Below, one piece after another: positions 25,390-35,374 of a stretch of DNA of 64,000 nt. The translations under genes and the position numbers were made by a program. The stretch covers positions 23,643 through 87,642 of the forward strand of contig SVIF01000002.1 of NCBI GenBank assembly GCA_015069615.1, in the 5' to 3' direction. Positions within the stretch are counted from its first letter, which is position 1; each line of letters begins with the position of its first letter. The stretch comes from Clostridiales bacterium. GTDB taxonomy: Bacteria > Bacillota > Clostridia > Christensenellales > Borkfalkiaceae. Under the pieces are notes generated by a model. It was not told the DNA's origin. It saw only the letters and a list, made by a program, of their open reading frames with translations, and did not search any database.

Positions 25390-25475
25390 TTACGGGAAAC
25401 GTGTGGCGCATAGCCTAAATTTCCCCACTTTATCACTAAAGAATCACCTCTAAAACAAAATGATAGGGTATTGGT

Positions 25476-27791
25476 ATGAAAGAAATCGTTTACCGCAAAC
25501 AATTAAACGAAGAAGAATTGGTGGAAATGCGTAAAATCGCTTCCGCCTTTTCCCTTTGCGAAGAAGCGGCAACCGTATTATATACCCGTGGGGTAAAGGA
25601 CGTTTCTTCCGCCCGCGCATACCTTTATGCAGGCAAAAAGAACTTTGTCAATCCTTTTACCCTTAAAAATATGGACGTTCTCGTGTCGCGCCTAAACGTG
25701 GCGAAGGAAAACGGCGAAACGGTAGTCGTTTTCGGGGACTACGACGCGGACGGCGTATGCGCTACCTCTATTATGGTACGTGCGCTCGCGCACGAGGGGA
25801 TCAACGTAATCCCCGTTCTGCCCGAAAGGGAGGATGGCTACGGGCTTTCCGAGGAGATGATTGATCGGATTGCAGGGGAGTATTTCCCCGATTTGCTGAT
25901 TACCGTAGACTGCGGGATTTCCAACAAAAACGAAGTAGAAATGCTCCTAGATGCGGGGATTGACGTTATCGTAACCGACCACCACGAACTTCCCGAAGAA
26001 CTTCCTTCCGTTCCCGTAATCAATCCCAAACTTCCCAATCAAGAATATCCCTACGATAACTTGTGCGGGGCAGGCGTGGCTTTTAAAATTGCTTGCGCAC
26101 TATGTGGGGAATGGGCGTACACTTTGGTGGATTTCGCTTGCCTTGCCACCGTTGCGGATAGTATGACCGTAACGGGGGAAAACCGCGATATTATTGCGGA
26201 AGGCTTAAAACTATTTGAAAGTTCCGCCCTTCGTCCGCAGTTTAAATTGCTTTTATCGGGCAGTCGCGAAATTAGCGAAACCGCCCTTGCCTTTACGGTG
26301 GCGCCCAGATTAAACGCCGCGGGTAGAATGGGGGACGTAGCTTCCGCTTTGCAACTGTTTTTAACCGAGGACGAAGCCGAAATGGCAAGTTTGGCAAATC
26401 TGCTTGCCGAATATAACGTTCAGCGCCAAGTTGCGTGTGATGAAATGTATCGCACCGCAAAAACTTTATTATTGCAAAAGGGCGCTTATACCCCGGCAAT
26501 CGTGCTGTATTCACCCGAATGGAAAGCAGGTTTTTTGGGTATCGTAGCATCGCGCTTGGCAGAAGAATACGCCCGCCCCGTTATCTTGTTTTGTAGCAAG
26601 GGGGAAGGTGTATTAAAAGGTAGCGTTCGCAGCGTGGAACGCATCAATATTTACGAAGCAATTTCTGCTGTAAAAGAATATACCGTAGAATTTGGTGGGC
26701 ATGCGCAGGCGGCAGGCGTTTCGGTTCTCGAAAACAATTTATCTGCCTTTGAAACTGCGCTATACGACCAAATTATGAAAATCCGCGCGGAAGGAAGTGT
26801 TCTTCCCACCGTTCACGTAGAAAAGCAGGTAACCGAACCCTTTACCATGGAACTTGCTAAGGATTTAAAGCGGTTAGAGCCCTTTGGTGTAGGCAATCGC
26901 AAACCCTTATACGTAGTAGAAGTGGGTGCTGTGGCAACCCGGCCCTTAAAGGCGGAATCCCCCCACTTATCTTTATCTACGCCCGTGATTGACGCACTTT
27001 ATTTTGGTGGGGAAAAATACGCGGATATTTTGAAAAATCCCGTTAAAAAATCCTTGATTTTTGAGCCGAACATCTCGGTTTTCAATAAAAAAGAATCCTT
27101 AAAAGCATATATACGCGAATTTATTCCCAGTAATCAGTACGGGGAAGAATGTAGATTAGCGTTCTTTAGAAAAACGCTTGCCGAAGCAAAAAAGGAAAGT
27201 TTATCTTTCCCGGCAGCCGCAAGTAAAGAAGAAACCGAAAATGCCTTGCACACCGCATTGCAAACCCCTTACGGAACGCTTGTTGTGTGTCAAGATCCTA
27301 AAAATATGGAGCGTTTTGCAAGCGCAAAATTGCTTCCCGCCTACGCGTTCGCAAGCAATTTTAACAATTTGCATAACTCCTTACTTCTTGCACCCGACGT
27401 TGATGCGGATACGCAAGAATATCACACCGTTATCTATCTGGATACCCCCTTATCTTACGCGGGGAAATTCCGCGGTCAAACGGTGGTTATGCACGGCGTT
27501 CTTCCTTTCAAGGAAGAAATTATGGAGTTATCATTAAACCGCGCGGAGTTTTCTAAAGTGTTTACGGCGGTAAAAACCGCGGGTAAAATCTCCGCTTTTG
27601 ACGGGCTTTCCGCATACCGCGCGTTGGGTGGGGAAAACCCCTACCAAGTGATTTTCGCAGTAGAATGTTTTTTAGAATTAGGTATTTTTGAAACTTTCGG
27701 TGGAACACTTGCCGTCAACAAACAAGTAAAAAATCCTTTAGAAAACAGTAAAATTTATCAAACGGTAAAAAAATTGCAGGAAGAACTATGA
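25476..27791 (+). CDS. recJ: Single-stranded-DNA-specific exonuclease RecJ
   Basis: This 771-residue DHH nuclease has motifs FGDYDADGV, VDCGISN and VTDHHEL in the first 180 residues and the DHHA1 part with GGHAQAAG near residue 408. A long C-terminal domain is typical of Firmicute RecJ, longer than the roughly 570-residue Proteobacterial form. It degrades ssDNA 5' to 3' in recombination and repair. The stop overlaps the relA start by 4 bp. Confidence 0.95.
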   Translation: MKEIVYRKQLNEEELVEMRKIASAFSLCEEAATVLYTRGVKDVSSARAYLYAGKKNFVNPFTLKNMDVLVSRLNVAKENGETVVVFGDYDADGVCATSIMVRALAHEGINVIPVLPEREDGYGLSEEMIDRIAGEYFPDLLITVDCGISNKNEVEMLLDAGIDVIVTDHHELPEELPSVPVINPKLPNQEYPYDNLCGAGVAFKIACALCGEWAYTLVDFACLATVADSMTVTGENRDIIAEGLKLFESSALRPQFKLLLSGSREISETALAFTVAPRLNAAGRMGDVASALQLFLTEDEAEMASLANLLAEYNVQRQVACDEMYRTAKTLLLQKGAYTPAIVLYSPEWKAGFLGIVASRLAEEYARPVILFCSKGEGVLKGSVRSVERINIYEAISAVKEYTVEFGGHAQAAGVSVLENNLSAFETALYDQIMKIRAEGSVLPTVHVEKQVTEPFTMELAKDLKRLEPFGVGNRKPLYVVEVGAVATRPLKAESPHLSLSTPVIDALYFGGEKYADILKNPVKKSLIFEPNISVFNKKESLKAYIREFIPSNQYGEECRLAFFRKTLAEAKKESLSFPAAASKEETENALHTALQTPYGTLVVCQDPKNMERFASAKLLPAYAFASNFNNLHNSLLLAPDVDADTQEYHTVIYLDTPLSYAGKFRGQTVVMHGVLPFKEEIMELSLNRAEFSKVFTAVKTAGKISAFDGLSAYRALGGENPYQVIFAVECFLELGIFETFGGTLAVNKQVKNPLENSKIYQTVKKLQEEL

Positions 27792-29932
27792 TTAACGAAC
27801 AATCTTTACTTGAAAAACTGCATCAAAACTTCCGTACCGAAGGCGCGGCACTGTGTGAATCCGCCTATCGTTTTGCGCTAGAAAAACATGGTGATCAAAA
27901 ACGCGCCTCGGGCGAACCCTACATCATCCATCCCATGGCCGTTGCGGAAATCTTAATGGATTTAGGTTTGGACGAACAAGCGGTTGCTGCAGCCTTTTTG
28001 CACGACGTATTAGAAGATACCGCCGCGGATAACGCAGAACTCAGTCGTGTTTTCGGCACGGGCGTTATGGAACTTGTGGAAGGGGTAACCAAACTTAGCC
28101 AAATCGAGTTCACTTCCTTAGAAGAAGAACAAGCGGAAAACTTCCGCAAAATTTTCGTTGCAATGGCAAAGGATATCCGCGTTATCATCATTAAACTTGC
28201 GGACCGCCTTCACAATATGCGTTCTTTGCAATATCTTTCGTACGAGCGGCAACAGCGCTTCGCAAAGGAAACGCTAGAAATTTACTGCCCCCTGGCAGGC
28301 CGTTTGGGTATTTCGCAAATTAAGTGCGAACTGGACGACCTAGCCTTAAAATATTTGCATCCGGATGATTACGAACGCTTAACCAACGGCGTACGCTTTT
28401 TGATGGGCGAACGGCAGGAAGTGCTTTCCGAAGTGGTAGCCGAAGTAAAATCCTTGCTTGCCGAATCGGGCATTGACGGGGAAGTTTTTGGCCGCCAAAA
28501 GCACTTGTATTCCATTTGGAAAAAGATGAACGCCCAAAATAAATCGTTAGACCAAATCTATGATTTGGCAGCCGTTCGCGTAGTGGTGAATACGTTAGAC
28601 GAATGTTACGACGTGTTTGGTAAAATCCACAAAAAATGGCACCCCATGCCCGGGCGTATCAAGGATTATATTTCCACGCCTAAAAAGAATATGTACCAGT
28701 CTTTACACACCACGGTAGTTACCAACTACGGGCAACCCGTAGAAATTCAAATCCGTACGGTGGAAATGCATAAAACGGCGGAATTTGGGATCGCGGCGCA
28801 CTGGAAGTATAAAGAACAAAAGGATAAAGATACTCTTGGCGAACGTCTTTCTTGGATTCGCGAAGCCATGGAATGGCAGGGTGGATTTAAGGATTCCAAG
28901 GACTTTTTGGATTCCATCAAGGGGGACTTGTATTCGGATGAACTACTTGTGTTCACCCCCCGTGGGGACGTACGCAATATGCCCAAGGGTAGTACGCCTA
29001 TTGACTTTGCATATAGTATCCACAGTGCGGTTGGAAACAAGTGCGTTGGTGCAAAAGTTAATGGCAAAATGGTGCCTTTAACTACCGAACTCGTTACGGG
29101 CGACCGCGTAGAAATTATTACGTCTAACACCTCTAAAGGTCCTTCGTGGGACTGGCTCAAAGTCGTTAAAAACTCGGGAACGCGCGCAAAAATCAAGCAA
29201 TTCTTTAAGCGCGAAATGAAGGAAGAAAACATCCGCCTTGGGAAATCCATGTTAGAACAGGAAACCAAAAAGCGCGGATACGAATTCGGTAAACTGCTTA
29301 CTGCCGAAAGTTTCAAACTCATCAGCGCGCGTCTGTCTTTTTCTACCGTTGAAGAAATGTACGCTTCGGTAGGGCTTGGCGCGGTTACCACTAACCAGAT
29401 TATCTATAAACTAATTGATATTTATAAAAAGGAACACGCGCAAGAAGAAACCGTCCGTGAAGGCGCAAAACCCACGGGAAAAAGTGCAACGGGCAGTGTG
29501 TATATCAGTGGTATTTCGGGGCTTCTTATCCGCTTTGCGGGTTGCTGTAATCCCGTACCCGGAGATAATATTTTAGGGTTTGTTTCGCGCGGTAGGGGAG
29601 TGATGGTGCACCGTACGGATTGCCCCAATGCTTCTGCGTTTGACCCCCAGCGAATCCTTCCCGCCAAATGGACGGAAGCGGAAGACGCAAACTTCTTTGC
29701 GTCTATTAAAATTCGTGCCGTAGATAAAACGGGCATTTTAAACGACATCATCACCACCGTATCCACCTTGAATATCGGTTTAACTTCGGTAAACGCGCGC
29801 ATTGATAAAAAGAAACAAGCGGTGGTGGATTTAACCGTGCGTTTAGCCGGGAAAAAGGATTTGGAAACGTTACTGCAAAAGTTGGAATCCAACCCTGATA
29901 TTTTAGAAGTTTTTAGGACTACGTCGTCATGA
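27788..29932 (+). CDS. relA: Bifunctional (p)ppGpp synthetase/hydrolase (RelA/SpoT)
   Basis: This 714-residue Rel protein has the HD hydrolase domain with AAFLHDVLEDT near residue 73 and the synthetase domain including RVVVNTLDECY and the KDYISTPKKNMYQSLHT segment. A TGS domain (near residue 390), a zinc-finger/helical region with CCNPVPGDN and a C-terminal ACT domain follow. Both catalytic halves look intact, so it should make and degrade the alarmone. It overlaps recJ and the following hydrolase gene by 4 bp each. Confidence 0.97.
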   Translation: MINEQSLLEKLHQNFRTEGAALCESAYRFALEKHGDQKRASGEPYIIHPMAVAEILMDLGLDEQAVAAAFLHDVLEDTAADNAELSRVFGTGVMELVEGVTKLSQIEFTSLEEEQAENFRKIFVAMAKDIRVIIIKLADRLHNMRSLQYLSYERQQRFAKETLEIYCPLAGRLGISQIKCELDDLALKYLHPDDYERLTNGVRFLMGERQEVLSEVVAEVKSLLAESGIDGEVFGRQKHLYSIWKKMNAQNKSLDQIYDLAAVRVVVNTLDECYDVFGKIHKKWHPMPGRIKDYISTPKKNMYQSLHTTVVTNYGQPVEIQIRTVEMHKTAEFGIAAHWKYKEQKDKDTLGERLSWIREAMEWQGGFKDSKDFLDSIKGDLYSDELLVFTPRGDVRNMPKGSTPIDFAYSIHSAVGNKCVGAKVNGKMVPLTTELVTGDRVEIITSNTSKGPSWDWLKVVKNSGTRAKIKQFFKREMKEENIRLGKSMLEQETKKRGYEFGKLLTAESFKLISARLSFSTVEEMYASVGLGAVTTNQIIYKLIDIYKKEHAQEETVREGAKPTGKSATGSVYISGISGLLIRFAGCCNPVPGDNILGFVSRGRGVMVHRTDCPNASAFDPQRILPAKWTEAEDANFFASIKIRAVDKTGILNDIITTVSTLNIGLTSVNARIDKKKQAVVDLTVRLAGKKDLETLLQKLESNPDILEVFRTTSS

Positions 29933-30561
29933 GTTATCGCATCAAACAGTTAAACACGGGCGCGCTTGCCGTAAACACGTGGCTGGTGATAAATACCGAA
30001 GAAAAAAAGGCGGTAGTTATCGACCCCGGTGGGGATGCGGATTATATCCTTCGTATAGCGAAGGAAAGCGGTGCAACTCTTACCGCTATTCTTCTTACGC
30101 ATTGCCATTTTGATCATATCGGGGGCGTATGCGAACTGGTTCGCATAGCGGATATTCCCGTTTACGCGCATATCGAAACCGCTCGGCTTATCAACACGAA
30201 CGCCAACCTTGCGGAAATGATGTTCGGCTTAGAAGCCCTTCCTATCACCGTAAATCACACCTTTATGGACGGAGAAACGCTGGATATTGCCGGTTTCCCT
30301 TTTCAAGTAATTCACACCCCCGGGCATTCGGCGGATTCTTGCTGTTTTTTATTGGAAAATTTCCTTTTTACGGGGGATACGCTGTTTTTCCGTTCGGTGG
30401 GTAGGGTAGACCTTCCCACGGGAAACGCTGCCACCTTGCTTGCTTCTTTACGCGAAAAGGTGTTCACTTTGCCCGAAGAACTGGTTTGTTATCCCGGGCA
30501 CGGTGAAAAAACCACACTGCGTTCGGAAAAGAAAAATAACCCCTATTTAGCAGGGTTTTAG
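29929..30561 (+). CDS. MBL-fold metallo-hydrolase (glyoxalase II-like)
   Basis: This 210-residue metallo-beta-lactamase-fold hydrolase has the metal motif THCHFDH near residue 63, a further ligand in HTPGHSADS, the FTGDTLF Asp and the final CYPGHGEKT His. The single-domain size matches the YqgX/GloB-like thioesterase group often found next to relA and hemZ in Clostridia. Substrate unknown. Confidence 0.9.
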   Translation: MSYRIKQLNTGALAVNTWLVINTEEKKAVVIDPGGDADYILRIAKESGATLTAILLTHCHFDHIGGVCELVRIADIPVYAHIETARLINTNANLAEMMFGLEALPITVNHTFMDGETLDIAGFPFQVIHTPGHSADSCCFLLENFLFTGDTLFFRSVGRVDLPTGNAATLLASLREKVFTLPEELVCYPGHGEKTTLRSEKKNNPYLAGF

Positions 30562-30569
30562 GAAAAAGT

Positions 30570-31940
30570 ATGTTAATTTGCAATATGCCCGAATACACTT
30601 ACGAGGCATCTTTGATTTTAGATTTATTTGAAGGGGCTGCCGACCTTCCCGTATCACTTACGTGTAGAGAAGAAGGAAAAACGCTGCTTGCCGAAGTAAC
30701 TGTTGGTGGGCGCCTTTTTTCGTTCAAGGAAACCCTTTCTGCGGAAGTTCCGCTTCTCGTAAAACGCGAAAAAAAGCGTTTTTATAAGCTTGCCGTATAC
30801 CATGCGTTAAAGACGGTAACGGGCAAACAGCCCCCTTGGGGTGCGCTTACGGGGATTCGCCCCACCAAACTTGCGTATATGCAAGAAGAACTTGGGGTAG
30901 AACCATTATCTTTTTTGCAAAATAAAATGGACGTTTCCCAAGAAAAAACGCAGGTCGTTGCGGAAATTATGCGCCAACAAAAGGGAATTTACGAAAAAGG
31001 GGATCAAAACTACAATTTGTTCGTCAGCGTTCCCTTTTGCCCCACGAAATGTGAGTACTGTTCGTTTATTTCAGCGGAAATTTCCAAATGTCAAAGGTTT
31101 ATTCAACCATACACCCAAGCGGTAATTCGGGAAATTGAAGGGGTAAAGCCCTTGCTAAAGCAAGGGAAACTTCGTAGCGTGTATATCGGCGGGGGCACCC
31201 CCGTTTCCCTTCCCAAGGAAAATCTTCTTCGGATTATGCAAGCGGTAGGGAAAGTGAACTGCGAATACACGGTAGAAGCGGGTCGTCCGGATGCAATCAC
31301 CAAAGAAAATTTGCAAATTTTAAAGGATTTCGGCGTTACCCGCGTATGCGTCAACCCACAAACGTTTTCGGATGAAACCCTTGTTAGAATCGGCAGAAAG
31401 CACACTACCGCCCAAACCGAGCAAGCCTTTTACTGGGCGCGCGAATTTGGCTTTGATATCAATATGGATTTTATTGCCGGACTTTCGGGGGAAAGTGCGG
31501 AAGAGTTCTTACGGGGTATGGAAAGGGTTTGCGCCCTTGCCCCCGAAAACGTTACCGTACATACCCTTTCCTTAAAAAAGGGCTCGGCGCTAAAAGAACG
31601 CGTTTCTCGTTTAACCGAAGGGGAAGTGGGGCAAATGGTTTCGGGCGCATACCGTATTTTAAGTGAAGCGGGGTATTTCCCCTATTATTTGTACCGCCAG
31701 AAATATATGGCAGGGAATTTGGAAAACGTGGGCTTTACCAAGCAAGGTAAGGCGTGCGTGTACAACGTAGATATTATGGAAGAAACCGCGCCCATCGTCG
31801 CTTGCGGTGCAAACGCGGTGTCCAAACGCGTGTTTAACGCGGAAAATCGCATCGAGCGGTACGCTTCTCCCAAGGATTTACCCACCTATTTGCAAAAAAC
31901 GGATAAGATTATTTTGGAAAAAGCGGAATTCTTCGCTTAA
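30570..31940 (+). CDS. hemZ: Oxygen-independent coproporphyrinogen dehydrogenase HemZ-like, radical SAM
   Basis: This 456-residue radical SAM protein has the cluster motif CPTKCEYCSF near residue 156, a YIGGGTPVSL SAM-binding strand, then QTFSDETL and NMDFIAGL typical of the HemN/HemZ group. An N-terminal extension of about 140 residues distinguishes HemZ. The position after relA and the MBL gene matches Clostridial gene order. HemZ is implicated in anaerobic heme synthesis, but many HemN-like proteins do other chemistry, so the substrate is uncertain. Confidence 0.88.
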   Translation: MLICNMPEYTYEASLILDLFEGAADLPVSLTCREEGKTLLAEVTVGGRLFSFKETLSAEVPLLVKREKKRFYKLAVYHALKTVTGKQPPWGALTGIRPTKLAYMQEELGVEPLSFLQNKMDVSQEKTQVVAEIMRQQKGIYEKGDQNYNLFVSVPFCPTKCEYCSFISAEISKCQRFIQPYTQAVIREIEGVKPLLKQGKLRSVYIGGGTPVSLPKENLLRIMQAVGKVNCEYTVEAGRPDAITKENLQILKDFGVTRVCVNPQTFSDETLVRIGRKHTTAQTEQAFYWAREFGFDINMDFIAGLSGESAEEFLRGMERVCALAPENVTVHTLSLKKGSALKERVSRLTEGEVGQMVSGAYRILSEAGYFPYYLYRQKYMAGNLENVGFTKQGKACVYNVDIMEETAPIVACGANAVSKRVFNAENRIERYASPKDLPTYLQKTDKIILEKAEFFA

Positions 31941-31945
31941 AACAG

Positions 31946-31974
31946 TTTACAAAGTAAAATAATTGTGCTATAAT
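31946..31974 (+). promoter_or_regulatory. Promoter of rpsO
   Basis: TTTACA (31946-31951), 17-bp spacer, perfect TATAAT (31969-31974) preceded by TGC (extended -10). Confidence 0.8.
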
Positions 31975-31977
31975 TAA

Positions 31978-32050
31978 ACACGGTCTTTTGCGTTGCTATG
32001 CGGGTACTCGTCGCACGGCAAGGTTTAAGAACACACGGTCCATAGAAAGG
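31978..32050 (+). promoter_or_regulatory. Structured rpsO leader candidate
   Basis: The 5' UTR can form a hairpin joining CTTTTGC (31985-31991) and TGC (31994-31996) to GCA (32013-32015) and GGCAAGG (32017-32023). It is flanked by direct copies of ACACGGTC at 31978-31985 and 32033-32040. S15 is known to repress its own mRNA in several bacteria through leader structures. This leader is a candidate for that; no exact match to a described leader is claimed. Confidence 0.4.
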
Positions 32051-32063
32051 AGGATAAAATATT

Positions 32064-32327
32064 ATGGATAAACAAGTAAAAACGCAAATTATTCAGGATT
32101 TCGCCCGTCATGAAGGGGATACTGGTTCTTCTGAAGTTCAAATTGCAATCTTAACTTCGCGCATCAACCACCTGAACGAACACTTAAAGGCTAACCCCCA
32201 TGATAATCATACCCGTCGCGGTTTGCTTAAAATGGTAGGTAAGCGTCGTGGTCTTTTGGACTACTTAAAAGAAACCGACCTGGATAAGTATAGAGAAATT
32301 ATCGCCAGATTGGAACTCAGAAAGTAA
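32064..32327 (+). CDS. rpsO: 30S ribosomal protein S15
   Basis: This 87-residue protein contains the S15 signature from [15 protein letters not shown] through LNEHL and the [13 protein letters not shown] segment. Ribosome binding site AAAGGAGG is near-perfect. It precedes pnp, the usual arrangement. Confidence 0.98.
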   Translation: MDKQVKTQIIQDFARHEGDTGSSEVQIAILTSRINHLNEHLKANPHDNHTRRGLLKMVGKRRGLLDYLKETDLDKYREIIARLELRK

Positions 32328-32334
32328 TGAAGGT

Positions 32335-32367
32335 AAAAGGGGCGGGCAGTATTCCGCCCTTTTTTCT
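32335..32367 (+). terminator. Terminator between rpsO and pnp
   Basis: GGGCGG, loop, CCGCCC followed by TTTTTT. pnp is only 30 bp further, so termination is probably partial. Confidence 0.75.
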
Positions 32368-32398
32368 ATAAAAAACAGAGTAAAATAGGAGATGTAGC

Positions 32399-34501
32399 AT
32401 GTATTTAGAAAAATTTAGAAGTTTTGAATGCGAAATCGGCGGCAGAACCGTAACCGTGGAAACGGGCAAATACGGCGGTCAAGCTAACGGTTCGTGTTTG
32501 GTTCGTTGCGGTGAAACCGTAGTTATGGTAAACGCAACTATGGCGGAAACACCCAGAGAAGGCATGGATTTCTTCCCCCTTTCGGTGGATTATGAAGAAA
32601 AAATGTATTCGGTTGGTAAAATTCCCGGCGGATTTAAAAAGCGTGAAGGTCGCGCAAGCGATAAAGCAATTTTGGTTTCCCGCTTGATTGACCGTCCCAT
32701 CCGTCCCTTATTCCCCAAGGGTATTTTTAACGACGTAACCGTTGTTGCAACCGCCCTTTCGGTAGAACCCGACGTTTCTCCCGAAATTTTGGCAATGTTC
32801 GGCTCTTCCGTAGCGCTTGCAATTTCGGATATTCCTTGGGCAGGCCCCACGGGTTCGGTACAAGTTGCTTTGGTTGACGGCGAATACATCATCAACCCCG
32901 ACGTAGAACAACGTGCAAAAAGCCGCTTAAACTTGAACCTTGCAGGTACTAAAGATGCAATCATGATGGTAGAAGCAGGTTCCAAGGAAATTTCGGATGA
33001 CGAAATGGTAGGCGCAATTTTGTTTGGCCACGAAGAAATCAAAAAGGAATGTGCTTTCATTGAAGAAATCGTTGCTGCAGTTGGTAAACCCAAGCGCGAA
33101 ATGGAACTTTACCACGTTCCCGCTGATATTGATGCAGACGTGCGCGCTTACGCTTCGGCCGCTTTAGATGAAGCACTTGCTGATTTTGACCGTCAAGGCA
33201 GATCTGCAAAGCAAGACGCGGTAACCAAGGACGTATTAAATCACTTTGCGGAAAAATATCCCGATATGGAACGCGAACTGAACGATGCGCTTTACTACTT
33301 AACCAAGGAAAAAGTACGTGCTCGCATTATCAATGAAGGCGTTCGTCCGGACGGCCGCGGTCTTACGGATATCCGCCCCATTTGGTGTGAAAACGGCGTA
33401 TTGCCCCGCGTACACGGCAGCGGCGTGTTCACCCGCGGTCAAACCCAAGTTATGACCACTTGTACTTTAGGTATGATTTCCGAAGTTCAAAAGTTAGAAG
33501 GTTTGGATGAAGAAACGTACAAAAGATATATGCACCACTACAACATGCCCGGTTACGCTTCGGGCGAAGCGAAACCCTTAAGAAGCCCCGGTCGCCGCGA
33601 AATCGGCCACGGCGCTTTGGCAGAACGCGCGTTAGAACCCGTCGTTCCTTCTGAAGAAGAATTCCCTTACGCAATCCGTTTGGTATCCGAAGTTCTTTCT
33701 TCCAACGGCTCTACTTCGCAAGCAAGCGTTTGCGGTTCTACCTTAGCACTTATGGATGCAGGCGTTCCCATTAAAGCACCCGTTGCAGGTATTGCTATGG
33801 GCTTGATTAAGGACGTAGAATCGGGTAAAGTTGCCGTTCTTACGGATATTCAAGGCTTGGAAGACTTCCTTGGCGATATGGACTTTAAGGTTGCTGGTAC
33901 CGAAAACGGTATTACCGCAATCCAAATGGATATTAAGATTAAGGGGATTGACGAAGCAATTTTGCGCCAAGCAATTTCCCAAGCAAACGAAGGCAGAAAA
34001 ATTATTCTTGGCAAAATGCTTGACTGCTTGCCCGCGCCCAAAGCGGAACTCAGCAAGTACGCTCCCAAGATTATTTCCTTCAATATTCACCCCGATAAAA
34101 TCCGTGAAGTTATCGGCAGTGGCGGTAAAGTTATCAACAAGATTATTGAAGATACGGGCGTAAAAATTGATATTACGGACGATGGAAAAGTTTGCATCGC
34201 TACCGTTGGTACGAACATGGACAACGCTTACCGTGCGAAAGCAATCATTATGTCTATTGCTAAAGATCCCGAAGTAGGCGATATGTATATCGGTAAAGTT
34301 GCTCGCATCTTATCCAGAACGGGTGCGTTCGTAGAACTTGCCCCCGGTAAGGACGGTATGATTCACATTTCCAAACTTTCGGATAAGCGCATCAATGCGG
34401 TTGAAGACGTGCTTAATATCGGCGATACGGTAAAAGTAGAAGTGATCAAAATCGGCGAAAAGGGCATTGACTTAAAGCTTTTGGAAAAAATGGAAGGTTA
34501 A
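32399..34501 (+). CDS. pnp: Polyribonucleotide nucleotidyltransferase (PNPase)
   Basis: This 700-residue protein has two RNase PH domains (about residues 10-230 and 310-540), including the FFPLSVDYEEKMY and RSPGRREIGHGALAERAL motifs. A KH domain with VIGSGGKVINKI near residue 565 and a C-terminal S1 domain ending the protein follow. It carries out phosphate-dependent 3'-5' RNA decay. Ribosome binding site AGGAGATG. Confidence 0.98.
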   Translation: MYLEKFRSFECEIGGRTVTVETGKYGGQANGSCLVRCGETVVMVNATMAETPREGMDFFPLSVDYEEKMYSVGKIPGGFKKREGRASDKAILVSRLIDRPIRPLFPKGIFNDVTVVATALSVEPDVSPEILAMFGSSVALAISDIPWAGPTGSVQVALVDGEYIINPDVEQRAKSRLNLNLAGTKDAIMMVEAGSKEISDDEMVGAILFGHEEIKKECAFIEEIVAAVGKPKREMELYHVPADIDADVRAYASAALDEALADFDRQGRSAKQDAVTKDVLNHFAEKYPDMERELNDALYYLTKEKVRARIINEGVRPDGRGLTDIRPIWCENGVLPRVHGSGVFTRGQTQVMTTCTLGMISEVQKLEGLDEETYKRYMHHYNMPGYASGEAKPLRSPGRREIGHGALAERALEPVVPSEEEFPYAIRLVSEVLSSNGSTSQASVCGSTLALMDAGVPIKAPVAGIAMGLIKDVESGKVAVLTDIQGLEDFLGDMDFKVAGTENGITAIQMDIKIKGIDEAILRQAISQANEGRKIILGKMLDCLPAPKAELSKYAPKIISFNIHPDKIREVIGSGGKVINKIIEDTGVKIDITDDGKVCIATVGTNMDNAYRAKAIIMSIAKDPEVGDMYIGKVARILSRTGAFVELAPGKDGMIHISKLSDKRINAVEDVLNIGDTVKVEVIKIGEKGIDLKLLEKMEG

Positions 34502-34539
34502 CTGAAATGAAACGGGTTTAGCCCTAAATATTAAATTCG

Positions 34540-34573
34540 GTATGCGGAACCCCACGTTCCGCATACTTTTTTC
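34540..34573 (+). terminator. Terminator after pnp
   Basis: GTATGCGGAAC (34540-34550), CCCAC loop, GTTCCGCATAC (34556-34566), then TTTTTT. Confidence 0.93.
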
Positions 34574-34644
34574 CTATTTAATCCGTCCTAAAAATTCCTT
34601 TTCTAACATAAAATCGTGGTAGAACGGAATAGAGGGGTGGAAAA

Positions 34645-35364
34645 TTGCGAAAATTAAATATTGGAAAATATCGCACGCTAATTACAAATTTTATTTTGAT
34701 ATTGCTTGCGGCAACGGTTTGCGCTGTGGGTTTTTTGCCTCAAAAAATTTCCCCTATTTTTGGGAAGGGGGGCGCAAAACCCTATTATCTTGGCAGTACC
34801 ACGGCCAACAAAGTATCCCTAATGTTTAACGTGTATGAAGGGGAGAACGAAGTAAATGCCATTTTGGATATTTTATCCGAAACGGGGGTAAAAGCAACTT
34901 TTTTTATGGGTGGAACTTTTGCCGCTAAGCACGAATCTATTGTTCGCCGCATTGCGTTAGAAGGGCACGAGTTGGGCAATCACGGGTATTTTCATCGCGA
35001 CCATGCAAAACTGACTTTAACGGATAATTTACACGAAATTCGCGCAGCGGAAAACGTTGTAAAAGATATCGCAGGCGTTACAACACGGCTATTTGCGCCC
35101 CCTTCGGGCTCTTTTTCTAACGTTACTTTGTCTGCGGCAGAAGAATTAGGGTATCTCACGGTTATGTGGTCCAAAGATACGATAGACTGGCGGGATACCG
35201 ATCCAAAAAAAATTTATACACGCGCAACCAAAAATGCCAAAAGTGGAGATTTGATTTTAATGCATCCCAAAATGGTTACCGTTTCGGTTTTAAAGGAAAT
35301 TATTGCGTTTTACCGATCAGTAGGGTTAACGCTTGCCCCGGTTTCCGAAAATCTGATGGGATAA
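34645..35364 (+). CDS. YlxY-like polysaccharide-deacetylase-fold protein, divergent active site
   Basis: This 239-residue protein has an N-terminal membrane anchor (residues 12-30) and a NodB-fold domain. The ATFF strand and the metal-binding His pair H113-x3-H117 are present. The first NodB motif, normally TFDDG, reads MFNVYEG (60-66), so the catalytic base/metal Asp pair is absent. The same loss is known for the sporulation-linked YlxY family, and gene order rpsO-pnp-ylxY-M16 peptidase matches Bacillus. The start is TTG at 34645 with ribosome binding site AGGGGTGG; no ATG is available. It is likely anchored outside the membrane. Confidence 0.85.
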   Translation: MRKLNIGKYRTLITNFILILLAATVCAVGFLPQKISPIFGKGGAKPYYLGSTTANKVSLMFNVYEGENEVNAILDILSETGVKATFFMGGTFAAKHESIVRRIALEGHELGNHGYFHRDHAKLTLTDNLHEIRAAENVVKDIAGVTTRLFAPPSGSFSNVTLSAAEELGYLTVMWSKDTIDWRDTDPKKIYTRATKNAKSGDLILMHPKMVTVSVLKEIIAFYRSVGLTLAPVSENLMG

Positions 35365-35374
35365 AGGAGAAACA

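Noticed and set aside
28747..29391. Minus-strand open frame of 214 codons inside relA
   Set aside because: Antisense shadow of a conserved gene with low-complexity composition.
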